Positions 12,741 to 25,638 of a stretch of DNA of 64,000 nucleotides are shown piece by piece. The translations under genes and the position numbers were made by a program. Origin of the DNA: Leucocoprinus leucothites (Eukaryota > Basidiomycota > Agaricomycetes > Agaricales > Agaricaceae). The stretch is taken from NCBI GenBank assembly GCA_013368445.1, contig JAACJO010000011.1, forward strand, positions 1,240,001-1,304,000, given 5' to 3'. A model generated the notes under the pieces. That model searched no databases, had not been told where the DNA came from, and worked only from the letters and a program-made list of their open reading frames with translations. Positions within the stretch are counted from its first letter, which is position 1, and each line of letters starts with the position of its first letter.

Positions 12741-14003
12741 TTATATGAAATGTAGAGCATGTTTATCTGCCTGGCTGACAGCAACTTCGACGTCAACGGG
12801 TCCCTGATCAGTAGCTTGCTGACCGGAAAGCTCAGCGAGCAGTTTCTTCGCCAGGATAGGAAGATAGCCGCGTTCGGTATTGTCATGTCCACCTATAACT
12901 CAGAGATGGGTAATGATTAGGTGAATTTTATGTATCGGACTTACAAAGTATGACGTGCCTCCCTGAAGCCACGGCGGCTAGAACCTCATGCTGTTACCGC
13001 GGAGTCAGCTTTATGAAGAAACGCACTGTGCAAGTGCTATAGGACCTACGTGAGACATTTCTCCCGTGAGATATACATCTGCTTGCTTCCCGCCTAGCAT
13101 AGACCCGCCTGAACCAGCGCAAATAGCAATGGTACGTATAGGAGTTGATCGGGATTCGGAATTTGCTGGATAACCAACTTGGACTGAAGTACGCAGAGCC
13201 ATGGCGCCGGTAAAGAGAAGAACAAGGTGAGTAGCCCATCAGAAAAAACTAAAGTCAAACGAGATAGAAGAAAAGACTAACGTTGTGAGAGCTTCAAATG
13301 CGATTTCACCCTTTCAACCAATTTCTCAAAGCCAATCGGCTCGTGTAGCGTCACCAAACGGCCCTCGCCTCCCTCGCTCACCCCACTGGTAGGGTGGAAC
13401 TTTTCTCCCACAAGATGTTTGACCTCGCCGTCTTCCCTCCTTCTCATCAACCCTTCGGCTAACCAGTCGTTGATTCCTCCCCATACCGAGTCCAACGCGG
13501 AGTGAGGACTGTAAACTGAGATGCCTTCTGCAGCGCACTTCAAAAGCGATGCTTGCAATGGATTCGCAAGGGTAAATGACTGGAGGCCTTTGAAGATGGT
13601 AGGATGGTAGGCCACGATGACCGCAGCTTCTTTCTCCAAAGATTCTGATAAGACCGATTGGGTGAGACTGGCGAAAGGGTCAACAAATTCTCTTCCCTAA
13701 CCCATGCGCCCAATGATGTTCTACAGAACTTACTCGATGGTCAATAAGACACGTCTTCGGTTCGGTTTAACGACAGGTGACTCTGAAGGACATCCCGAGA
13801 TATACAGATACATCAGGAATGTGGAAAAATGAAGTGCGCGTTTCGCATACCCAAGAGCAAACCGACCTGAAAGCAGTTGGTGTAAGATGAGATCTGTGAT
13901 AGATAGAAGACTTAACACCGACGTTGTCCCATCGTTCCGCCAGCCGTAGCGGCGCTATTTTTTCCATAGCAAGGCATACATGCCTGAGAAGAGCATTCGA
14001 CAT
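12741..14003 (-). CDS. NIF3-family dinuclear metal-binding protein
   Basis: NIF3/DUF34 proteins are conserved from bacteria to man and bind two metal ions; some have GTP-cyclohydrolase-I-like or nucleotide-processing activity, but their role in fungi is not settled. The first true ATG is at 14001-14003. The first exon reads MSNALLRHVCLAMEKIAPL and reaches AERWDNVG, the usual N-terminal motif. Later exons give RRRVLLTIDLTQSVLSESL, then AAVIVAYHPTIFKGLQSF and GISVYSPHSALDSVWGGIND. Near the C-terminus come AICAGSGGSML, GEMSHHEVLAAVASGRH and GHDNTERGYLP. These carry the family's YHP, H..LD and H..TE metal-ligand regions. The stop TAA is at 12741-12743. The first intron is bounded by the same six bases (GTCGGT) on both sides, so two donor choices exist (see findings). 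Length and motif order fit the eukaryotic NIF3L1 group. Confidence 0.9.
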
Positions 14004-15877
14004 TGTGGGAGGAGGTGAGGTTCGATGCAGAAGCGCTGGCACCTAGTATGTAATTGTGTAGAGTTATGTTTGTGACCTTGCACGCCCAATATGGTTGTAC
14101 GTTCATGACGGTCTTTCATAACATGTCCAGGGACTGATCATCTTTCTCTCCTGATGTCCATCTTTCAATAATATTTCAACATTTGTCTTGTATTCACCCA
14201 AGCTCAAGAGACACTTTGATCACCCCTCGTTACGATATTCTATTCAATCACTCGACGTGCTACACGGTCGATGAACGCCGGCGCGGGCGTTAGCCCCCCC
14301 AAGTTAAACATTAGCCTTTGTACTCTGAATTGCGCATACGACACGAACAGGAACGTTTGCTCCCGAGAAATCAAGCCAAGGCTGTTCCTTAACCTGCACA
14401 ATCACCGCTTGAACAATGACCATAGTTGAGCGTGAGCGTTAACGTTCAAACCATCGTGCCTCATTGTCCTGTTGCAACGGGCGTTCATACACACAGCCTG
14501 GTATTTTACCCTTGGGAAGAAGCACCAATCCCACGCAACAAACTCAATTAGCTATTCGGAAACGAATCGGCAGCCTGTTCTCAAACTCTTAATCTGAAAA
14601 ATTTCCAGTGTCCTGAGGCACGAAACAGAATGATTCAATAGCTCTCGAACAGCTCAAAGTTTATACACAATTATCTCGTGATAGGCGACGCGCTAGTATC
14701 GCTCAGCTCAGCCTTCCCCCGAGCTGATAAATGCATCCTCAAACACGACGTTCGCTATTTAAATTTCGGCTTACGAGTTCAACGTCATAACAATCCCAAA
14801 GATCTCCTATCAATTCAATGGCAGGGGGAATGTCATCACCCTTCACGATGTATTCTGAGGAGCACAAATTGCGAGACCCTTGCACTGGCTGCCTCCAGGT
14901 GCTAGCTTTTCGGGCGTCGGGAGCCCGCGAAAAATCCCTCAATCGGCTTACCTCGGGAGTCACAGACCAGCTCACGATACTTTGCAGTGGGTTTAACAGT
15001 TTAGACTGCTGGATTGTTGCGTAAGTAGTGGGCGTTGTCAACTATTTTAAGCAACTTGCGGATACGGAAACAAAAAAAGCGCGTCAGTATATACTTTCTT
15101 GGCCCAATCTGGTCAAGCTCCAACGCTCACGTCAACTGCCTCGCCATTGCTGAATGAGCGAGATTAACCACAGCCCTCGAGGGATTATGCAAGCAACAAT
15201 GTTCTGCTGGAGATATGGTTTTGCGAGGAGTGATGCTTTATGTGGTCCTCGGACTCCGAGGGGCGTTTAGACACAGCTGATCATACATGCCATGCTCTAA
15301 AAGCGTCACCCTCCAAGCACGGTACCGTAGACCATGAGCGTGCACTAACGGGCTCCCAAATGAACCAACACTTGACCTATGTGGTCTAATTCCCGATTTC
15401 ATTACGCTCCCCATTGCCGTTATCACGTGCATTTGAGCGCGGGCTCTCGTGGTACTCCATTACGCTCAATAGTAGCAGTATTACCTCGCATGGCCAGTCG
15501 AAATGAATAAAAAGGAGAAACTAAAGTGGTCCTCAAGTGTTCCCACAAGATCTGGCTAGAGATCATCTTGGCAATACAATGCCGAAGAAACCGCCAACGA
15601 GCCACTACAAATGTTCAGTGGAACTCTGAACCACAAATACACAGCGGAAAGGCTCGTAGGACCTCGGACTTGATCTAATACTGCATTTAGAAGAAAAAAA
15701 AAACCAAGTCTCTCTTTTATGTTGAAGGCCGAACGAATACGCCGGAAGAAACCCGGAATTGTTGCGGTGGTCGAAGGCAGGTTCAGAGCCCCATTCGAGT
15801 ATCAAACTCACAGGTTAAAATTAATGAGAAGATGAAAAATCATATTGGAACTGGAATAGTGTGATAATCTAAAGATT
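14004..15877. other. intergenic region between NIF3 and NDUFS2 genes
   Basis: It contains the NIF3 promoter side and the 3' flank of the complex I gene. Open frames are short, unordered and without recognisable motifs. Nothing here can be supported as a gene. Confidence 0.5.
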
Positions 15878-17937
<2,060 letters not shown>

Positions 17938-18065
17938 GGTGGTTGTAGAAGACGTTGGACGCCGTGTTCGGAATTTGGCGGGTTTGCGTGACAGTAGCAG
18001 GTGACAGTCTCAGTAGTCACGTTAACACGCGAGCCAACGTGACATCATCCAGTTCCTCCAGCAAT
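17938..18065. promoter_or_regulatory. shared divergent promoter, NDUFS2 / Atg27-like
   Basis: Only 128 nt separate the start codons of two head-to-head genes, so the core promoters and 5' leaders must overlap. The spacer holds several GTGAC/GTCAC words (gcgtgacag, aggtgacag, tagtcacgt, acgtgacatcatc), the last resembling an ATF/CRE half-site. No TATA box is evident. Co-regulation is an inference. Confidence 0.5.
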
Positions 18066-19537
18066 ATGCGCAGTACCCTGGCTATCCTGTTGCTTGGAAT
18101 TTTCTACCTGACCTCTGCAGAAGAAAATTCGTGCACGGTGCATGCAGACGGAAAATACTATGACCTCAATCATCTCAAAGGACGGTGAGTCTGATGAAAC
18201 GAAACCTCCGTGCTTCATTGACCGACGATCTATATTCCAGGAAGGATTTCGAATTGAAGACTCCTGGTGGCCACACATTGTCGATCAATGTTTGCCAAGG
18301 GGTTACTACAGAGCTCTGGGGTCTCAAGGATGACATTAAACCGAGCGATGTGGCCGCCTTTGTGCACCTAGATCATGGTTCCTTTGCAATTGGGTAGGTT
18401 ACTGCGTATGATTGCATTCCATCTGCCTTGCTAAAGTCCTGACTTCCGCATACTAGAAAGGTCAACACTACATTGAGTGTTGTTGACTCAAGACCGCGCC
18501 TTGTACTCTCCGACGGATCTTCGTGCAAAGCCACTCCAGGTGGATCGAACCTCAACCTCAAGGCATCGACGATCGTTGAATTCGTCTGTGACACTTCAAT
18601 ATTCGGCACTGGCCAACCTCGTCTCCTTGGCCAATTACCACCGGGAGATGACGAAGTTGGCTGTGCCTATTTCATCGAATGGGCGACTCAAGTAGGTAGC
18701 GGCACTATCACGAGTTCAGCACATTTTTACTTAATTGTATCAAGTATGCTTGCCCAACGAACGAAAACGGTGGAGTCTGGGGTTTCTTCGCTATGCTGGC
18801 CTTCGCGTGCGTAACTCTTTTTGGCCAGTATTTCTCATCTGACTTTCTACAGAGTACTTATTCTCCTCCTTACTTACACCGTGTTGGGCACGTTGTACAA
18901 TCGATATGTGCTTCAGCTTCGTGGGTTCGATCAGATACCCCAATTCTCGATTGAGAGCATGAAATACCATGCGCGAGAAGCAGTGGATTGGCTCAAGGAT
19001 ATCATGGCTGCCTACAACATCGGTGGTAGTGGAGGAAGCTTACCCTACACATCTAGGGGCGCAAGAGCTACAAACCCTGTTAGCCATCATACCCAAGCAA
19101 GTGACGAACTCAACATCAATCAAAGCACCACCTTTGTAAGACCACGCCCATCCAACTCGCGATCAACATCACGACCAGATGTGAACCCGGTATCTCATCA
19201 CGCCCAGATGCAAGCCGAGATTGAGCAAACACAACCCTCTCACTCTCCGGCGCCAGCACCTCCTCCAAAACAATCACTCTCTCAGTTCACGCCGCGACGC
19301 GTTGACCTCGGCAGCCGAGGCCCAACCAAAGAAGAACGAGAATTCATGCTAGGAGACGACGATGAAGAGGAGGGCGAGGAGCTGGAAGATAAATCCACCC
19401 CCACCACATCTGCAGCTGCATCCTCACATGCCGAGAACTCAACGCCAGACGCTTCATCCTCACAACTAAACCGTGGAAATGCCAATATAGCGGCTATCGG
19501 AGGTCGAGATACTAGTGAAGGCAGTATTCGGTTATGA
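18066..19537 (+). CDS. Atg27 / mannose-6-phosphate-receptor-like (MRH) membrane protein
   Basis: This is a type I membrane protein of the secretory and endosomal system. Atg27 cycles between Golgi, endosome and vacuole in autophagy, and related MRH receptors sort glycoproteins. Exons join cleanly: 18066-18184, 18241-18393, then three more to the stop at 19537. A signal peptide (MRSTLAILLLGIFYLTSAEE) comes first. The lumenal MRH-like domain has CTVHADGKYYDLNHLKG, SINVCQGVTTELWG, DGSSCKATPGG, VEFVCDTSIFG and YFIEWATQYACP, giving paired cysteines as in the fold. A transmembrane segment follows (WGFFAMLAFAVLILLLTYT), then GTLYNRYVLQLRGFDQIP and a long disordered cytosolic tail with an acidic run near GDDDEEEGEEL. 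The tail is longer than in yeast Atg27. Assignment to the MRH/Atg27 family is strong; autophagy versus cargo-receptor role is not decided. Confidence 0.8.
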
Positions 19538-22500
19538 TTGACTAACCTAGATTGAGTACACTGCTATTCTTGTTTCCTTTGGTTCTCGTGTTGAAGATAC
19601 CATCACTTTACTGTGTAGGCTACTCGTGTCGGACCTATGTCTGGCTCAGCATCATTCACTATGTAACCGAATGTGTACATGATCATCCTGAGCACAAGGT
19701 TGAAAGAACCTTGCGCTCAATTGAGTGCCCATTCTCGCCTGATTGTCTTTCCTCGTCAAACTACCACATTGCTGGGCTCCAATTTTGATGCGTGTCAGAA
19801 CGCCTGACCAAAGACACCTGCATATGGTGTTCTTCCGACGCGGTTGATGTTGTTTGATGCTTCCTCTTCCGAGCCTTCGCACTGATTCTATACATGTGAC
19901 AGCTTGACTGAATCGACTCCCCACTGAACACCCTTACGAGCCAACCAATAGTAAACATCTACACCCTTACTGGGCACACAGCTGATTCACTTGCTTGCGA
20001 GCTTGTTTGGAACGGCGGTAAGAAAGGCCCGTGTAGTACTATAAACATATCGGGAAATCAAGTCAAACCAATGCCAGCTCTGAATCTCTTATTCAATCTA
20101 TTCAACACTGTTATTGAAAATTGCTATTACTATTACCGTCAGTGATTGCAAAATAGGCACACGTGCATCCAGACTGTCGATGGCGAGTGATTTCATCATG
20201 GGAGTCCAGACCTCACCACGTACGCGCTCAATTGTTTTTTTAGCCCTGCTTTCTTCAACGCTCAGTAGCCCTGACGGAGGCCCGCTGCAACGCCACCGGC
20301 CTTCAAATCCCATCGCTCGCAGCGTGAGCCAAAAATACACCCACAACACACAGCGTTCAGGATCTACTTCACCTTCCTAGAACTAAATTACGGTTGATCT
20401 CTTAAACCTGCGAGTACGTACTCACACAACATATCGAACAATGATGAACCCCCAAACTTGCTTTACAGGCTAACGCAATCTAGCCGCCCGATCTTGATTC
20501 GTGCATCTTCCTTGTGCATCCTAGCATTCTGGGTGTGCTATCACCGTTTACCGGAACTTAGGATGCTGCCGTAAAGGTTTAATATGATGTTCCTTTCCAC
20601 GAACAAGTCAACATCCAATGAACCCTCTATCAGCAGATCACTTCCAATGAATTCTCACTGAACTCGAGTCGGTGTCAATTCCGATTGTATGGTAGAAGCA
20701 ACCACTGACCGGACTTCTGAGCCAGTTCTCAAGACTCCCGTGGTGATCACTTCCTTTCTTCCTCATATGTCTTATGCTGATGGCTTTCATCTTTAGCCCA
20801 TCTAGATAAGTGTTTGTTAATCCGATCGCTAAACGGGGTCATCTTGTCCTCGAAAGCGGGTTGTCCGGACAAGAAGCAGCAGCCGCTGTGCATTCATGAT
20901 GATGAATCATCCTTCCTCGTCGAAAACGTGTAGGCCCTCAAACCCTTTCGTGCCTTCAGCATCCTCTCATGACCCCACACGCATTTAGAATCCCGCGAAG
21001 AAGAGCCTGTCAGCTTATCACAACCCACTTTGATGGTCATTGTCAGCTCCCAAGGCTATATCTGGTTCTCCCTCCTGTCCAGCTAGAATGGGGATAGTAG
21101 GCCGTTCAAACGGGAAGCACCTACAAACATAGGCTTACCAGGCTGATGATGATATGTACTATCAGCCTGGCATACAGGTACAATAAACTCTTGGTCAGCG
21201 TTCCAGACTCCCTTGAAATGAAATGACAGTGCTTCTCCTGGCCCTGTCGGGACGGACGAGGGACAAGAATCAGTCATCAGGTCAATCCAACTCAGTTACT
21301 TTCTCAAAATTCGGCCTTGCCAAGCTGTCAGTGATTATTGAGACCGGCAAGCCAATCATTATGCTCAATCCTCTTTTACACCACCAACGAGTTTCTCCTT
21401 CAAAGCGACATAAAGCGCTTCCAGCTGGTCAAGGGCGGCGACAAAACGTCGGAACGCTTAAAGACGGTTAAATAGGCTGAACCAGTCCTCCAGGTCTTAA
21501 TTGGTGATTTTGTTTTAGCATATCCCCACCCTTCCCGGAGAAACGACGAATCAACCTGGTCTGCCCGCACAGGACTTGTTCTCACTGAATACATCTCGCT
21601 AAACGTCAGTCCCGGAGTACACTGATCAGTGATGGGCTCGCATTTCAATCTAGTCACCGCATATATTAACAAATAGACGGGTGTAGGTGGCAAACCCACT
21701 TTAGCTGCACTGGCATGCTCATACCCCTCCAACCCTGGATCGGGCCGTTGTCCTAATGTTTCTCACAGATCTCCCATTCACTTGCAACAAACTTACTACT
21801 TATGCTGAAAAGTGCGCAGCTACGAGGGTCAATAATTTCTCCATTAATCTAAATATCTTCAGGGGGCGCGTCTCACGCCGATTGACAGGACAGATTTGCT
21901 CACCAGGTTCCGAGAGAAGCTCGATCAGGATAGCGTAAGTGTTCAACCCACCTATAGCCAAAACATAGAAATAGCAACATCACATATATTCAATGCTGCC
22001 CTTATCGCAACGGTTGCCGGACAAGAAGCCAAAAATACAATCTCGCAATTTGACCTTCGGCGTACCAAGTTTATGTCCCAAGTTTTCCATTAGGAACTCA
22101 TTCTATTGTTATGCACTACGTCAATTCCGACCCAATTCTGAGCATCGGATCGCGAGGGCTCCAAGTTTCTCAAGAACAACAAACAGTGGTAATTCTCATT
22201 GCACAGCTCCCGTTGCACATGTTCACACTCGAAGCAACGATGGGGTTTGTTTTGTGGGTAATCCAAGGTACCACTGAGTTATCTCCAGGTCACAACCCCA
22301 TTGCATATACATAGCCCGCCGGGTGAGCTTACCTGCGGTTCCTTGGTCCGACGGAGGCGCCTGGCATAATGGTACCACTAGTATACTACGTGGTCCGTAG
22401 CAATACATTCATCTCGGCCCATATGTATACTAACCACCTGACCAGTACGGCGTCCTAGTAAGAAAGGTTACCCGGCATTACCAATCTCCTTCCTAATGGT

Positions 22501-25500
22501 GCGCCATAGCAGTGGGAATCAATAGAAATAATGGTAGAACAATACACCGATATTATTAAATGCGAACTACTCGGAACGAGATAGGATGTATCAAGATATG
22601 CAACGCTTTCTCAGATGATGACATCATTTCAGTGTGTTCACCGATTATCGCAGATTTTGCGCGAAGAATCGGACTCGGACTTTATAGGCTTAAAACCCCT
22701 AAATGTTATCTTCATTCAACACGAGGTTGGCCGGCGAATTGTACCGAAATGCTTGAATTTCATCTCGACATGAAGGCATCAGAAATTGGTTTTTAACAAA
22801 TGACCAGCGAACGCTGTTGTAATGATTTGTTCTAAAATAGACTGTGCTTGCCCTTTCTCGAGGAGACTTCGGATGACCGTCAAATTATCCAGACTTCCAA
22901 GTTTACGTACGTACGGGTTAAGTGCAACAAGGACGCCGGGTTCGATGATATACATCTCGTCGTTCACTTGCAAGTAAAGGATGAAACTCCTAGCAAGTAT
23001 GCACCGCTGTGCTTTTCGTAACCATCAGAGGCGGCGGCGGCGGCGATGTGGTCGGGACAGCTGACTGCACCACATATATTTGACCGAGGAGTTTATGTCA
23101 ATCAACTGCTCGATCATAAGAGCCTCGGGATAGAGTATATGCCGCCGCCGCCAAGATACAACAAAGATAGTCATAAGTTAAACCCAAAGCCATCTCACAA
23201 ACGACTCATACCGGAATGCTGGGACATAATTACAAAAGGTAAGGTGGTGACTGATCCTTTGGGTAGCCTCCGAGGGTTCGATCGATTGCTTGGCAAGGCT
23301 TATCACTTCGGATCGGCCGTAGGGCACCACATTCTGGGTACTCGCTCGAACTGGCAGGTCCTCCAAATTCAACTGAACTGCGCTGTCCTGAAACATTCTG
23401 TACTTTGATCATGGTTTGCGCCTCGACTTATACAAAAAGGAGATGTCGAAGCGCTACTCAAAGTCTACAAAGCCCGAACCAGCATACCATGGCCAACATT
23501 TACTTGGCACAAGGTCACTGCTCTCCTACGCATAAGTTATGGGCCTTCGTGACGCCTATCCTACACACGCGTAGTTATAGTCTTTCACCTCGGACCCTCA
23601 CCTGTGTACATAGCTTCCTAATTTACCGGTAAGATGACTAAAGCCAGGATGTGTGCGACCTGAAAACAGCCGCCACATGGTAAATTGATGCAAGTTGCCA
23701 AGAACCTCATGCGCGGAGCGCCTTCAAAAATTGTAAGTCTGCGGTTCGCCAGCCCACCAGAGTCCATTGTTAGCCAGTTCGAAACAAGATGATCAATATA
23801 CGAGGCACACCGCCCAATGGCTTGTAGGTTATTAGCATTGAGTACATGGGCGCAATAACCACAATCGAGCTTCTGCCTAACCAACTCAGGCCTAAATTCA
23901 TCTATTATAGCATTATGATTTTGTCTCAGAACATTGCCACTGCAGTCCTGGACAGCCAGTGGCATAAGTCAAGCTCATGGAAATCGGTCGTCAACCCCTG
24001 ATTCCAAAGTCCTGGGTCACTGTTTGCCCTTCGCGGATTCTGGGCTTTTCCTGGCTCGTCTGCCAATCAGAGGCTATTATTTCACCAGAAGCGTTGTAAC
24101 AGGTGGCGTGCTCATTATTGAACCGCAAAGGTTAGCACAGGAGGCTCGAAATACAGCTATTGAGGGGCGTGTTGGCAAAAGCCATCAGGGGAAAAAAGCA
24201 TTTACCACATAAGGCATAAGGTTGCCCATTTATGGGCTTACGGATATGGGCCTTGGGCCACTGCGCAGCAAATATGTCGTTATGCGCCACGAGCCCTACC
24301 GCGTCTAGTCTCTTGTGAGAGTAATTCAAGGGCAAGGGTAACCAAGCTGGGGGTGTACTAAGCGTGGCGTCAACACGCCCCAGTACTCGTTTCACTGAGA
24401 CCACTTTTTCGTGATTTCATTGTCTCCTTGTAGGCTAGGCGATCGTCTGGTAGATACTACTTATTTACAGCTCATGAAAATAATCAAATGGGTCCCAATA
24501 CCCCTTGGACCCTATCCCTCAATCCATCCGAGAGAAGTCCCGTGGAAAGCGCACCCTAGGGACTCTCCGCGTGGCGAAATTATACAAAAAGAAAGGCCGG
24601 CGCTGTGATCTGGCAGCGCTGTTCAACCACACCGCATTCCACTGATACATCTCCTAGAGAGCCAGCTCACCAAGTATAAAACTGACAAAGAACCCTGAAA
24701 AAAGAAAGGCAAAGCATCGAGTTTAAACGCACAGCATAATTAACAAATGAATTACCTCACGGGCCCTACTACATACGAATAATAGGGGTTCAAATTTCAA
24801 ACATGAGCCATGTTCAACTCACTACAAAACTAACCCGAACCGCTGGGTTGCTTCGTTCAGATAGTGCTCTTCACGAGAGAAAGCGTGTCAGATAATTATC
24901 AACCACAAGTAAAATAAAACGCGATCATTACAGGAATGCACCGACACGTCAGAACTAAGTCAACACCTTACAAAGTACAATAGTCTATGATGGGCTCAAG
25001 CCCAGACGAATCAATTTTACACGTAATCACAAAAAAAGCCAGAGTTATACTCTAAAAGAGAGAAGCACAATAATAAAAAGACAATATGCATGCAGAGCGG
25101 GGTAGCATATGCTAAGCGAAAAAAAAAAAACTGATGAAATGAACACTGTGATCATGCCATATATCAATGCAGGAAGGACAGACAGGATGAATGAAATGAA
25201 ATGAATGTAATATAATGTAAAAGTAATACTATGCTAAAAACTCACAACACGACTGAAGGAAGAATTGCAGAAATTGCGGGGGCTAGAGAGCGTCTACCAG
25301 AGAAGAAGGAAAGAAGAGGGAATCAACGATATAAGAATAAAAAACAATCGTGATCGTCATCAGTCATCATGAAACATGCAATGCAACGAGACACATGTAG
25401 TGCAGGAGAAAAAGGAAAACAAATTGAAAAAGCACAAAAAAACAATTGAAAGCAACGGCGAGATAGTAAGCTAAGGATTAAAAAATCTAAAGGTATCATG

Positions 25501-25638
25501 GTAATACGGAAACACGAGTAAAAGAGACACAGAGAGAATAAAAAAAAAACACAAAACACGAGAGGAGAGAGCATGAAAACCGTATCAATCACCACCACCA
25601 TCGTCCATATACACAAGTCCATCGAAACCAGCGAAAAA
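19538..25638. other. 6-kb tract without a clear gene
   Basis: This lies between the Atg27-like gene and the 3' end of the large low-complexity gene. Frames on both strands between 21083 and 24608 are short (up to 120 codons) and overlap. The longest plus-strand one (23046-23408) and its minus-strand neighbours (23618-23965, 22779-22973) have mixed, protein-like composition but no domain I recognise and no clean intron chain. A decayed gene is possible. The last kilobase (about 24650-25600) is A-rich on the plus strand and is probably the 3' UTR and terminator side of the large gene. A GGC-repeat at 23031-23046 faces a GCC-repeat at 23140-23156. Confidence 0.4.

Noticed and set aside
23046..23408. 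120-codon plus-strand frame starting near a GGC repeat
   Set aside because: Unrecognised and isolated; minus-strand frames overlap it and neither can be extended by convincing splice sites.
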